Source: Oscillospiraceae bacterium (GTDB lineage Bacteria; Bacillota; Clostridia; Oscillospirales; Acutalibacteraceae). Taken from it: DNA of 56,969 bases. The notes beneath the pieces are model-generated. The model ran no database searches. It worked only from the letters and a program-made list of their open reading frames with translations, and was not told the origin of the DNA. Numbering within the stretch: the first letter of the stretch is position 1; each line of letters starts with the position of its first letter. Location: the NCBI GenBank assembly GCA_015065785.1, contig SVPR01000014.1, positions 1-56,969 of the forward strand. The letters are read 5' to 3'. Positions 24,532 to 33,294 of the stretch are shown here, piece by piece. A program made the translations under genes and the position numbers.

Positions 24532-24723
24532 ATGGCATCAAAGAAAAATGTAGTTCCAGAGGCTCGTGAAGCTCTTAACAGATTTAAGATGGAAGCTGCT
24601 TCTGAGGTAGGCGTTAACCTTAAACAAGGTTACAACGGTGACTTAACATCTCGTCAGGCTGGTAGCGTTGGCGGTCAGATGGTTAAAAAAATGATCAAGG
24701 CTTACGAAGAAGGCATGAAATAA
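24532..24723 (+). CDS. Alpha/beta-type small acid-soluble spore protein
   Basis: A 63-residue SASP that coats and protects spore DNA. Family signatures are ALNRFKMEAASEVGV, the germination-protease-like region and the second block DLTSRQAGSVGGQMVKKMI. AAAAGGAG precedes the ATG by 8-9 nt. It is a single gene, made in the forespore under sigma-G in relatives; no clear sigma-G promoter could be assigned by eye. GC content in the third codon position looks higher than in its neighbours, as expected for a highly expressed gene. Confidence 0.95.
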   Translation: MASKKNVVPEAREALNRFKMEAASEVGVNLKQGYNGDLTSRQAGSVGGQMVKKMIKAYEEGMK

Positions 24724-24750
24724 ATCGATTCATAAATTTTATGAATAAAA

Positions 24751-24779
24751 AGGCGACAACTGAATTTCAGTTGTCGCCT
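24751..24779. terminator. Convergent terminator between SASP and the TPR protein gene
   Basis: AGGCGACAACTGA and its perfect complement close a 3-nt loop; an A run lies on the left and T-rich sequence on the right, so it can serve both strands. Confidence 0.85.
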
Positions 24780-24789
24780 GATTTCATTT

Positions 24790-27402
24790 TTATGAAATTG
24801 TAATTTTTTGTGAGCCTATTGTTGTACCGTCTGAAGTCTGGATTGAGAATGTTACGGTGTAGCCGGAAGTATCTGTTGGTGGGTAAACAACAATTGCACT
24901 TGTGTTATCCTGTGAGAATGTAACATAGCTTGTTGAAGTGTAGTTGTATTGTGTTTTGTATTTAAGAGTGAGCTTTTCGCCATAATAGGTTTCATCTAAA
25001 GCAATTATGTGGAAATAAGCACTTCTTAAATGGCTTACACTGTCAACTGAGGTTTCAGTATCTGTTGAAGATGTATTAACAAAGAATTTAAGTGCCGAGT
25101 CAGAAGATGTGCCTAAAAGCTCTTCTTTTAAATCTACACTGTTTCTGTATTTAATCTTTGCTAATTCTTTAAGATATTTAACAGTTGTTTCGTTTTCAGC
25201 AGAAAGGTTTTCTGTTACGAATAAATATTTTGCTTCGTTGAGCTTTTCGCCGGAATCAGAATATTTTTTAATGGTTGAAAGAATTTCAATAGCTTCCTCG
25301 TATTTTTTGCCTTCGATAAGTGAAAGTGCATTTCTGTAAGAGCATTCCTTTATCATATCGGCACTGTCGCCGTAATCCTTTAAAGCAGTAAACAATTCTT
25401 TTGCTTTGTCATACTTGCCTTTTTCAAGATATTGCTTTGCAATTGAGTAATCACAAATCTGAATTTTTGTTTCAATATCTGCGTTGTAGCCCTTTAATTC
25501 TTCCAAAGCTGTTTTTGCTTCAGTGTAGTTTTCAGCATCTATGAGTAAAAGTGCATTCTGATATTTACATTCTTTGATTTTATCCTGGCTGTCCTGGTAT
25601 TCACCAAGCTTTGTAAATATTTCAATTGCTTCTGTGTAATTCTTTTCTTCAATAAGCTGGAGTGCAGAGTTGTAACGAGTTTCTGCAATATATCCTGGAA
25701 CAAATCTTACAGCATTAACAGCGATTATTGCTACTATAAAAATAACAAGAGGGATAATAATTTTTGCTTTTTTACCCTTTTTCTTTGGTGTCAATGTAGT
25801 TTCTCTGTCAGGGTCATTTTTTCTTGCTCTGTCAAATTTCTTTGCAAGAGATTGGAATTCTTCTGTATCTGTATTAACAGTTTTGATTTTTTTGAAGCGT
25901 TCATGTCTTGCAATATCGTCTTGCTCTTCTTGTGAAAGCTCAGGGTATTCCTGAGTTTTGGCAGTTTTTGCCTTTTCGAGTGCTTCTTCGTCCTCGCTTG
26001 TAGCTTCAGAATCAGCAGACCCTTCTGCATTTGCTTGGGTGCTTTCTTCTTCAGCTTTTTCATAATTGAAAGGAGAATTTTCAGAAGCTTCCTCTGTAGT
26101 GCTGTTTGAATCGAAAATATCGCCTATAACAACATCTGTGTTTGGTAAATCCTGAACACTATCTGCCTCAAGAATAGGTGCGTTGACATTATGGAACTGA
26201 ACAGGAGTATCCTGAAAGCTTGTTTCAATTGCTTCTTCTTGTTCAGAAGCTTCTTCTGTGTTTTCAGCAGCTTCTGCTTCCTCTTCAGCAATTTCAGAAA
26301 CCTCTTCAATTTCAACATCATCTGCTATTTCAGTAACCTCTTCAATAACAGTTGCTTCTTCCTCAAGGTTTACTTCTTCAATTTCAATAACCTCTTCAGC
26401 AGAGTCTTCTGTTTCCTCAGCTAACGAGTCAGCTTCAATTTCTTGAGAAGCTTCGTCACCGAGAATGTTATCAGCAGAATCATCAGCAATAATAACTGAT
26501 GACACGGACTCATCATCACCGGCTTCTTCACCCTTTAAGCTTTCTTCAAAGAATGAGTAAGCTGTAATTTTAAGCTTTTCAGCAGTTGAAGCAGTGCCCT
26601 GAATAGATTTGTAGTTGCCTTCTGCGAGAATTTCATCTAAAAGAATGAAATTTTCTGCATTCTGCATGAGGTAGTCGTATTTGTCCTTATTCTTTCTGAA
26701 GAACATAACTATACAACGATAATAAATTTCAAGATTTCTTATATCGGTTGTAAGAATACCTGTGAAAACTGTGTGAGAAGCAATATCTGCTTTGATTTTG
26801 TTGAGCTTTTTCTCACCGATTTCGTTCGCAATTTCAGGTGTAACGAGGAAGCACTTTGATGGGTTATAAATCATAGTGTTACCGTTGCGTTTATTATAAG
26901 CATCAGCAAAATCCATGAGCTTATTTCTGAAATTTTTTGCATCTTCCTGAATTTTTAAAATTACTGTTACAAGGCTCTTTATTTTTTCTGCATCTGCAGT
27001 TTCAAAAGCGTTGATGTGAATTTTTGCTAAAGCTAATTCAAGCTTTTCTGCTTCATCATTAGCAATTTCAAGGAATTTAGGAAAATCATTATCCGGCACT
27101 AATTCACACGCAAAAATGATTTTTTCATAAATCTCTTCTAAAGATACAGAATCCTCGTCAAGATTAAAGCCGTCACCTAAAGCCTTATATAAAAGAGCTT
27201 TATAGTTGCTTCCGTCATTGACGATAGCTTTCATAAGATAGTCAGAAGATTCCTTAAGTCTGCCCTCTTTATAGCAATGGATACCTAAAAGAAGATTTTC
27301 TTCATTGTTCGGGTAAAACATACCACAGCTTGAGCAAAAATAACCCTCTTCATTTTTCTGTAAATAAGCGTTTTTGCACTTTTCACAAATAATTTTTTCC
27401 AT
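24790..27402 (-). CDS. Zinc-ribbon, TPR-like membrane protein of unknown function
   Basis: 870 residues. An N-terminal zinc ribbon (C6, C9, C23, C26) is followed by a helical cytoplasmic part, a long acidic Glu/Ser/Ala-rich segment (about 330-480), a membrane helix (about 545-570; IIIPLVIFIVAIIAV) and, beyond it, four about 38-residue TPR-like repeats with the pattern YxxAxxLIExxKYxEAxxxF (about 575-725). The last 110 residues look beta-rich. ATG at 27402 has GGGGGT upstream, and the longer frame from 27510 crosses the promoter. Related zinc-ribbon/TPR proteins occur in gut Clostridia; no function is assigned. Confidence 0.8.
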   Translation of the reverse strand: MEKIICEKCKNAYLQKNEEGYFCSSCGMFYPNNEENLLLGIHCYKEGRLKESSDYLMKAIVNDGSNYKALLYKALGDGFNLDEDSVSLEEIYEKIIFACELVPDNDFPKFLEIANDEAEKLELALAKIHINAFETADAEKIKSLVTVILKIQEDAKNFRNKLMDFADAYNKRNGNTMIYNPSKCFLVTPEIANEIGEKKLNKIKADIASHTVFTGILTTDIRNLEIYYRCIVMFFRKNKDKYDYLMQNAENFILLDEILAEGNYKSIQGTASTAEKLKITAYSFFEESLKGEEAGDDESVSSVIIADDSADNILGDEASQEIEADSLAEETEDSAEEVIEIEEVNLEEEATVIEEVTEIADDVEIEEVSEIAEEEAEAAENTEEASEQEEAIETSFQDTPVQFHNVNAPILEADSVQDLPNTDVVIGDIFDSNSTTEEASENSPFNYEKAEEESTQANAEGSADSEATSEDEEALEKAKTAKTQEYPELSQEEQDDIARHERFKKIKTVNTDTEEFQSLAKKFDRARKNDPDRETTLTPKKKGKKAKIIIPLVIFIVAIIAVNAVRFVPGYIAETRYNSALQLIEEKNYTEAIEIFTKLGEYQDSQDKIKECKYQNALLLIDAENYTEAKTALEELKGYNADIETKIQICDYSIAKQYLEKGKYDKAKELFTALKDYGDSADMIKECSYRNALSLIEGKKYEEAIEILSTIKKYSDSGEKLNEAKYLFVTENLSAENETTVKYLKELAKIKYRNSVDLKEELLGTSSDSALKFFVNTSSTDTETSVDSVSHLRSAYFHIIALDETYYGEKLTLKYKTQYNYTSTSYVTFSQDNTSAIVVYPPTDTSGYTVTFSIQTSDGTTIGSQKITIS

Positions 27403-27477
27403 AGTTACCCCCGTAAATGTGGAATAATAATTAGTTTTTTTAGCTGAAATGTGTTGCCACAAATCAATATTCACTCT

Positions 27478-27507
27478 ATAATACCACAAAACGCACACCA
27501 TTTTCAA
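27478..27507 (-). promoter_or_regulatory. Promoter of the zinc-ribbon/TPR gene
   Basis: TTGAAA at 27507-27502, 18-bp spacer, TATTAT at 27483-27478 with TGG before it. An oppositely oriented TTGCCA-17-TATAAT also reads through this spot but leads to no plus-strand gene. Confidence 0.6.
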
Positions 27508-27570
27508 CAATTTATTACAAAATTATTACTTGAAAGGCGTAAAAAGTTTCAAAATTGAAAGAATTCAGGC

Positions 27571-27612
27571 GAAAAAACGGCAGTAATTTCCTGAAAAGAA
27601 AAATTAATGCCG
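27571..27612 (-). terminator. Terminator of the putative glycoside hydrolase gene
   Basis: On the minus strand CGGCATTAATTT pairs with AAATTACTGCCG (one mismatch) and is followed by TTTTTTC. Confidence 0.8.
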
Positions 27613-27620
27613 ATTTAATT

Positions 27621-29831
27621 TTATTTTATAAAGAATTCGCAAAGCTCGATGCCCTTTGTGTCTTCTGTTATGAGTAAATCAAGTGTTCCGTTAATAAAGA
27701 ATTCCTTGTTTATTTTGTAAGAGGCACTCAAAAATCCGTCGCAGAGCAATTCTTTGTCAAATTTTTCGTTTCTTTCACCACCGAAGGACTCACCCTCATA
27801 AACGGTAAAACCATTTGCGGTAATTTTTTGGTAGGTGTTTTCTGTGCCGTGGTCTTTGTAGATTACAGTCAGTGTGTAATCCCTCGGGGAAAATCCGCCT
27901 AATTTAGCACGGAAGCTGAAATGGTCGTACACCTTAAGCATACTCATAGGCATTCTGCCGTCGTTATTCGGTCTGTCACCCTGAAAATTCATATAAAACC
28001 CGCCGTCCTGCTTTACACCTAAAGAAACTAATTCGTGAAGTGCAACAGAGTAGTAATATTCATCTGCCGCAACTTTATTTCGGTTTAAAAGACGGGTTAA
28101 AAAAACTGCTTGCTCATCTTCGGGTAAGCTTTCACAATAAGAAATTCTGTTTAAAAGCCAGAGCTTATCTGTAATTGGTCTGTCAATAGTGTCAAGGGTT
28201 GCACCGCGTTCCCAATTGTCTGTGTGGTAATGCAGGACATCAAGCTGAATACCGATAAGATTAAAAAGCTTTTCACCCAACCCGAAAATTTCTGTGCGTA
28301 AATCATTATAAAATTCAGGGTAATCAGTGCTTAAAATTTCTTTTGCTTTTTGAATATCGCAATTTTTAAGATGATATTTTGCATCTTCAATTAAAGCATT
28401 TTCAAATTTCATTCTTTCAAGAACAAGCTTGTCGCAACAAGCTCTGAAATAAAGAAGTAAGAAACGCCAGTTTTCTGAAAGGGCAGGGTAATCGTTTTTT
28501 AATTCGCAGAACGCTCTGTATGTACTGTTTATAGATGGGTTGTTGAGTGGATTGCCCTCCCAGCTTTTTTCAAGACCGAAAATTGCTTCGGTAAGATATT
28601 CTGTGTCAGTACCATAGAAGAAATATCTTACATAGTCGCTGACTGCTTCGTTTAAAGGATATGTAGAATCAAACTCAAGAAGCGACCATACCATTTTATT
28701 AAGGTCATCGTGAACGCCCTCAGAGTAGCTGACACTACCTACCGTGTAATGTGAAAAAAGTCTGTGAAGAAGTGAAAATTCAACAGGTCTTGGGTTAACG
28801 CTTTCTCTTGAAAGGGTAGAAGCGAATGCATAGTGCCAATCGTCACTAAGAAAGTGAACAGGGTATTCGCAACGCACATTATGTGTAATATCAGGGTAAA
28901 ATCTCATAGGGTATTTTTGCGGAGTCTTTGCCCTTAATTCGTGCATAGGGTAGGCGTGATTAGGTCCCATAATGAGCCCGTCGATTTCTTCAGGTTCTTT
29001 TTCTAATTCTTCAATCAGCTTGTCACCCCAGTCGTGATATTTATGCGGTGCTTGTGCTGAGGGGAATACTAAAGCATTTTTGTGATGTTCTTTTAAAACC
29101 TCAGAAAATCTTTTTGTTCTTTCAATGAACTCATCTGCATAATATTCACCAGGGTCGCCACCGGGAATGAATAAATAATCAATTCTCGGTACTTTTTTAT
29201 AAAGCTCACGGCGTTTTTCTACTGCTTCTTCAATGGATTCGTCATCTAAGTTCGGGTGCCATACAGATACATCTAAATCAACTGTATCTGCAAGGCGTGA
29301 AGCCTCAATTAAAAATTCCTCTTCATCATATTTCATAAGGCAATTTCTTCTGGAAACACCTTTTTCATAGGGCATATGCTCACAGGTATTTGTGGTGAAT
29401 GCCATCATATCAAGGTAATATTCGAAATATTGCTCATAGTCCCACGCGTCATAGGTATTAGGTGTTGTGCGGTAGCCAATCTGGTGGCCACGGATTTTCT
29501 TTTCGGGTACATAAGTACCGCTTATATCTTTCGTAAGAATAATTTTGCCATTTTTAAATTCGCATTTTCTTAAAAAATGAGAGTAAGCGAAAATAAGTCC
29601 GCGGATTGTTTTAGCGGAAAATATAAGGGTGTTATTCCTGAAAATAATGCTGTAGCAATCGTTATCCCTTAAATCGTCTTTATCTTGCCTGAAAACAATA
29701 TTAAGAGAAGCTGATTCTGCTTCGGAGATAGTGACATTGCGTTTTTTTAGTTCCTTAATAAAGTATTCGTTTGCTTTTACTTCAATATTATTTTCAGCAA
29801 TAATGCAGAGTTTTTTAAATATATATTGCAT
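27621..29831 (-). CDS. Putative intracellular glycoside hydrolase with a GH67/GH20-like N-terminal domain
   Basis: 736 residues without a signal peptide. Residues about 1-115 look like the alpha/beta N-terminal domain found before GH20 and GH67 barrels (NTLIFSAKTIRGLIFAYSHF). A barrel-like region begins at RGHQIGYRTTPNTYDAWDYE and contains HMPYEKG, DVSVWHPNLD, FIPGGDPGEYY and GPNHAYPMHEL; the last 170 residues are beta-rich. Possible acids cannot be assigned securely. ATG at 29831 has GGTGA upstream. It is a single gene between two terminated units. Alternative: a GH115/GH84-like or non-catalytic relative. Confidence 0.6.
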   Translation of the reverse strand: MQYIFKKLCIIAENNIEVKANEYFIKELKKRNVTISEAESASLNIVFRQDKDDLRDNDCYSIIFRNNTLIFSAKTIRGLIFAYSHFLRKCEFKNGKIILTKDISGTYVPEKKIRGHQIGYRTTPNTYDAWDYEQYFEYYLDMMAFTTNTCEHMPYEKGVSRRNCLMKYDEEEFLIEASRLADTVDLDVSVWHPNLDDESIEEAVEKRRELYKKVPRIDYLFIPGGDPGEYYADEFIERTKRFSEVLKEHHKNALVFPSAQAPHKYHDWGDKLIEELEKEPEEIDGLIMGPNHAYPMHELRAKTPQKYPMRFYPDITHNVRCEYPVHFLSDDWHYAFASTLSRESVNPRPVEFSLLHRLFSHYTVGSVSYSEGVHDDLNKMVWSLLEFDSTYPLNEAVSDYVRYFFYGTDTEYLTEAIFGLEKSWEGNPLNNPSINSTYRAFCELKNDYPALSENWRFLLLYFRACCDKLVLERMKFENALIEDAKYHLKNCDIQKAKEILSTDYPEFYNDLRTEIFGLGEKLFNLIGIQLDVLHYHTDNWERGATLDTIDRPITDKLWLLNRISYCESLPEDEQAVFLTRLLNRNKVAADEYYYSVALHELVSLGVKQDGGFYMNFQGDRPNNDGRMPMSMLKVYDHFSFRAKLGGFSPRDYTLTVIYKDHGTENTYQKITANGFTVYEGESFGGERNEKFDKELLCDGFLSASYKINKEFFINGTLDLLITEDTKGIELCEFFIK

Positions 29832-29864
29832 AACATCACCCAATCCGATTGAATTTATACGATA

Positions 29865-29893
29865 ATATTAACACAATATTAACTTCTTATCAA
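29865..29893 (-). promoter_or_regulatory. Promoter of the putative glycoside hydrolase gene
   Basis: TTGATA at 29893-29888, 17-bp spacer, TAATAT at 29870-29865. Confidence 0.6.
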
Positions 29894-29908
29894 GAAATAA
29901 AATTTATG

Positions 29909-29938
29909 TTGCAATTTATCATTACGATATGGTAAAAT
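29909..29938 (+). promoter_or_regulatory. Promoter of plsC
   Basis: TTGCAA at 29909-29914, 18-bp spacer, TAAAAT at 29933-29938 with TGG before it; the gene starts 31 nt downstream. Confidence 0.65.
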
Positions 29939-29968
29939 CAAAAGCAGGGAGAAGAAAGTAGGGTTTTT

Positions 29969-30715
29969 ATGACTTTTCGTACAGTGAAATGGTTTGCACA
30001 GGTTGCGTGTTCACTTTTAAGGCTTATTCCAAAAATGAAAAAGGGTGTTAAACTCAAAAATACAGGCGATTTATCTGTTTACAAACCGTTTGTAGATGAA
30101 GAATTAAGAAAGTGGTTAAATCCGCTTATGAAATCTGCAGGCGTTGATTTTGTTGTTAAAGGCAAAGAAAATATTCCGGAAAATGAAGCGGTAATTTATG
30201 TACCTAACCACCAGGGACTTTTTGATATGCCTGCACTTATTTTGAACACTCCAACACCTTGTGGCTTCATAGCGAAAAAAGAGCTCAAAAAAGTTCCGAT
30301 TGTCAGAACATGGATGTGGCTTCTTGACTGTGTATTTATTGACAGAGAAAATAAACGCGAGGCAAGAGTTGCAATAAAAGAATCAATTGAGCTTATAAAA
30401 AAAGGCAGAAGTATGGTAATTTTCCCTGAGGGTACCCGTTCCCGTGACGGTGTTCCATTGCCTTTTAAATCAGGCGTTATGATGATTGCCAAAGAAACAA
30501 AAGCAAAAATTGTTCCCGTTGTTCTTGAGGGTATTATTGACCGCTTTGAGGGCACAGGAAGCATTACACCGGGTACTGTAACAGTAACATTTTTGCCATA
30601 TATTGAAACAGAAAATCTTTCAAGAGAACAAATGAAAGCATTACCTGATGAAATAAGAGAAAAAATTGTGGCAGTTTTAAAAGAAGACGGCGCAATTCCA
30701 AGCGATGCAGAATAA
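29969..30715 (+). CDS. plsC: 1-acyl-sn-glycerol-3-phosphate acyltransferase
   Basis: Acylates lysophosphatidate to phosphatidate at the membrane. Acyltransferase motif I is PNHQGLFDMPAL (the HX4D His and Asp), and motif III is IFPEGTRSRDG. GFIAKKELKKVP and VPVVLEG are the other conserved blocks. At 248 residues it is the usual length. A single gene ending at a strong terminator. Confidence 0.92.
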   Translation: MTFRTVKWFAQVACSLLRLIPKMKKGVKLKNTGDLSVYKPFVDEELRKWLNPLMKSAGVDFVVKGKENIPENEAVIYVPNHQGLFDMPALILNTPTPCGFIAKKELKKVPIVRTWMWLLDCVFIDRENKREARVAIKESIELIKKGRSMVIFPEGTRSRDGVPLPFKSGVMMIAKETKAKIVPVVLEGIIDRFEGTGSITPGTVTVTFLPYIETENLSREQMKALPDEIREKIVAVLKEDGAIPSDAE

Positions 30716-30721
30716 AACATC

Positions 30722-30763
30722 GGAGCAGAAACAAATTTCAAAATTTGTTTCTGCTCCTTATTT
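30722..30763. terminator. Convergent terminator between plsC and the YdcZ-type gene
   Basis: GGAGCAGAAACAAATTT pairs with its complement around a short loop (30722-30757), then TTATTTTTT. It overlaps the last bases of the convergent gene at 30758. Confidence 0.88.
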
Positions 30764-31186
30764 TTTGAAAAGTATAATTCCGCCTATTGCAAGTGCTACA
30801 CCGAGAATCTTTGACCACTCAAAGTTTACTTTTTCTGTGCCGAAGAGTCCGAAAAGCTCTATTAAATAAGCAACTAAAATCTGCGCAGTAACAATAATCA
30901 TAACCGCCCCGGCAGGGCCTAAGCTGGACATACTTCTTACAACTGTGTAAGTAATTAAAGCACCCATTATACCGCCTAAAAGCATATATTTGTTCTGGAT
31001 GTTAAAAAGTCCTGAAAAGCTGCCGTCACGCCCTGTAAACAGCCAGGCGGCTATGCAGAACAAAAATGCAGTTAATTGCACAAAAGAAGCGGAAACCCAG
31101 ATTGAAGTCTGTTTAGTAACACCTTCGTTGAAAACACCCTGCAGGCTCATTAAAGCACCCGAAAGAATTGCAACTAAAATACCCAT
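30758..31186 (-). CDS. DMT-superfamily transporter, YdcZ/DUF606 type
   Basis: A 142-residue protein with five hydrophobic segments. The family pattern is LSGALMSLQGVFNEG, QLTAFLFCIAAWLF, LLGGIMGALITYTVVRSMSS, AVMIIVTAQILVAYLIE and the ending LGVALAIGGIILFKK. Such half-size DMT proteins usually work as dimers; the substrate is unknown. Its ribosome site AGGTGA lies in the 3' arm of the terminator hairpin of the upstream ABC operon, and the hairpin's T run forms the spacer to the ATG. Confidence 0.88.
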   Translation of the reverse strand: MGILVAILSGALMSLQGVFNEGVTKQTSIWVSASFVQLTAFLFCIAAWLFTGRDGSFSGLFNIQNKYMLLGGIMGALITYTVVRSMSSLGPAGAVMIIVTAQILVAYLIELFGLFGTEKVNFEWSKILGVALAIGGIILFKK

Positions 31187-31223
31187 AAAAAATCACCTGT
31201 TAACAGTATTAACAGGCGATTTT
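31187..31223 (-). terminator. Terminator of the nucleoside ABC operon, fused to the next gene's ribosome site
   Basis: AAAATCGCCTGTTAA pairs with the arm TTAACAGGTGATTTT (one G-U-type mismatch) around a 5-nt loop, followed by TTTTTT. AGGTGA in the 3' arm is the Shine-Dalgarno of the YdcZ-type gene, whose ATG directly follows the T run. Confidence 0.8.
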
Positions 31224-31246
31224 ATTTTATTAGTAATTTTTGAAAA

Positions 31247-32197
31247 TTATCTTTCTTCTCTGAAATAGTTAAGACCAAGACTTTGTGGCGGTTGATTCTT
31301 TTTCTTTTCACGAATACTTGTGAAAAGAAGAACAACAACAGTAACAATATATGGTAGCATTTTAAATATTTCTTTTGCTTCGGTTGAAAAGCCTTGAATA
31401 TATGTGCTTACAATGTAAAGTGCGCCAAAAATAATTGAGCCTATAATTGCAAAATTTGGCTTCCATACTGTGAAAATAACAAGTGCAATAGCAAGCCAGC
31501 CGATAGCATCAATGCAGTATTCCCAGTTACCGTTAAGATAGTCCATAATAAATGAAAGACCGCCAAGACCGGAAATACCACAGCCAATGCAGGTAGCGGC
31601 ATATCTGTATTTTGAAACGCTTATGCCGGCAGCATCTGCAGTTGCAGGGTTTTCACCGACAGCACGAAGCTGAAGACCGACTTTAGTTTTATTTAAAACA
31701 AATGAAGAAAGCAACGCGATTATAATTGCGAGGTAAATTAAAATACCATGAGAAAGGAAGATTTCACCAAACCAACCTAAGTTATCGGCAATTGGTAAAT
31801 GTGCGGTAAAATATTTACTGCCCTTTGAGAAAATAGTTGTAGCTTCTGCAATCATATAATCAGAAACACCAACACCAAAGGTGGTGAGAGCAAGACCTGT
31901 AACATTCTGGTTAGCTCTTAAGGTAACTGTTAAGAAGCAGAAAATAACGCCCATTAACGCAGAGCCTAAGAATGTTGCGATTATAGGAATAATAACCGCT
32001 AAAACAGGGTTGATGTTAAATACACCGACAGAGCTGAAATAAAGATATTCGGCAAAGCAGCCGCAAGAAGCACCAACGCACATAACACCCGGAGTACCGA
32101 GGTTCAAGTGGCCTGATTTTTCAGTAATTGTTTCGCCTGTGGAGCCTAAAAGGAAGGTCATACCAAGGCGTATTGCACTAACAAGAAAGGTTAACAT
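31247..32197 (-). CDS. Nucleoside-type ABC transporter permease 2
   Basis: 316 residues with about 8-9 membrane helices. The BPD_transp_2 signature is GSTGETITEKSGHLNLGTPG near the start and LRAVGENPATADAAGISV in the long cytoplasmic loop. It pairs with the permease at 32197-33294, the two-domain ATPase and the BMP lipoprotein, as in BmpA-NupABC/YufNOPQ systems that import nucleosides. It overlaps the previous gene by 1 bp. It is the last gene of the operon. Confidence 0.92.
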   Translation of the reverse strand: MLTFLVSAIRLGMTFLLGSTGETITEKSGHLNLGTPGVMCVGASCGCFAEYLYFSSVGVFNINPVLAVIIPIIATFLGSALMGVIFCFLTVTLRANQNVTGLALTTFGVGVSDYMIAEATTIFSKGSKYFTAHLPIADNLGWFGEIFLSHGILIYLAIIIALLSSFVLNKTKVGLQLRAVGENPATADAAGISVSKYRYAATCIGCGISGLGGLSFIMDYLNGNWEYCIDAIGWLAIALVIFTVWKPNFAIIGSIIFGALYIVSTYIQGFSTEAKEIFKMLPYIVTVVVLLFTSIREKKKNQPPQSLGLNYFREER

Positions 32198-33294
32198 TAT
32201 TCATTCTCCTTTCTGTGTTTTGAAAATACGATTTTATATTGCAAGAAAAATTCGCAACCGATGATAAAGAAAAGAATAATTCCTGTAATAATATCTGAAA
32301 TAGCACTTGGAAGCCTGAATTGTGAAGAAACCTGTTCGGCACCACGCTCAAGGAAAATTATCAAGAATGATGTTAAAATCATAACAATAGGGTTGAACTT
32401 AGCAAGCCACGAAACCATAATAGCAGTAAATCCGCGACCGCCTGCGGTAGTGGTGCTTATGGTGTGGTTAGTGCCACCAACTAAAAGAAGTCCTGCAATA
32501 CCGCAGAGAGCACCTGAAATAACAAGTGTTCTTATAATAACCTTTTTAACATTGATGCCTATATATTTTGCGGTGTTTTCACTTTCACCCACAACAGAAA
32601 TTTCATAGCCCTGTTTGCTGTATTTTAAATAGATATAAACCATAATTGTAAGCACTGCAACAACAATTATGTTGAGTAAATATGGCATTTCGTTAATAAT
32701 AGGAAGACCATATTCCGGCATAGGTGTCAAAACGCCAGAGCCACTTTTAACGAATTTTTTCAAGAAAAATGCTACAAGCTGAATTGCGATGTAGTTCATC
32801 ATAAGAGTGAAAAGTGTTTCGTTTGTATTCCAGAGGGCTTTTGAAACAGCAGGGAGAAGTGCCCAGATAATACCGGCTAAAACACTTGCGCCAATCATAA
32901 CGATTAAAAGCACAGGCAACGGCATTTTATCGCCCAGGAACATCATAACACTGACTGTTGCAAGACCGCCCACAAGTACTTGTCCCTCAGCACCAATGTT
33001 CCAGAATTTCATTTTAAAAGCAGGGGTAACTGCCAATGAAACGCAAAGAAGCATTGCGAGCTGTTGAAGCAGGTTCCATATACGGTCGGTAGAGCCAAAC
33101 GCACCCTCGAACATAGCCTTGTAAATTTCAATAGGATTTTTTTGTGTAAGAATTGTAATAACAACAGCAGAAAGTAAAAGTGCCAAAATAATAGCAGAAG
33201 CACGAACACCCAAAGCAGAATACCACGGAAGAGGCTCTCGTTTTACAATATGGAAAAGGGGAGAATGGGTTTTGTTTTCGTTTTTAGCCATCAT
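32197..33294 (-). CDS. Nucleoside-type ABC transporter permease 1
   Basis: 365 residues; a basic cytoplasmic N-terminus, then about 9-10 membrane helices. Characteristic stretches are KMKFWNIGAEGQVLVGG, LWNTNETLFTLMMNYIA and YEISVVGESENTAKYIGI. The start overlaps the ATPase stop (ATGA); a second ATG at 33291 is 3 nt further on and better spaced (8 nt) from AGGAG. It is the larger of the two permeases, as is usual for the BMP transporter family. Confidence 0.92.
   Translation of the reverse strand: MMAKNENKTHSPLFHIVKREPLPWYSALGVRASAIILALLLSAVVITILTQKNPIEIYKAMFEGAFGSTDRIWNLLQQLAMLLCVSLAVTPAFKMKFWNIGAEGQVLVGGLATVSVMMFLGDKMPLPVLLIVMIGASVLAGIIWALLPAVSKALWNTNETLFTLMMNYIAIQLVAFFLKKFVKSGSGVLTPMPEYGLPIINEMPYLLNIIVVAVLTIMVYIYLKYSKQGYEISVVGESENTAKYIGINVKKVIIRTLVISGALCGIAGLLLVGGTNHTISTTTAGGRGFTAIMVSWLAKFNPIVMILTSFLIIFLERGAEQVSSQFRLPSAISDIITGIILFFIIGCEFFLQYKIVFSKHRKENE

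Noticed and set aside
26124-26446. Overlapping open frames on both strands in the acidic region of the zinc-ribbon/TPR gene
   Set aside because: Low-complexity GAA/GAG-rich coding sequence leaves other frames open by chance; no ribosome sites and biased composition.
30196-30741. 181-residue open frame antisense to plsC
   Set aside because: Long only because of codon bias in plsC, which has clear family motifs; no start signal and it ends in a terminator stem.
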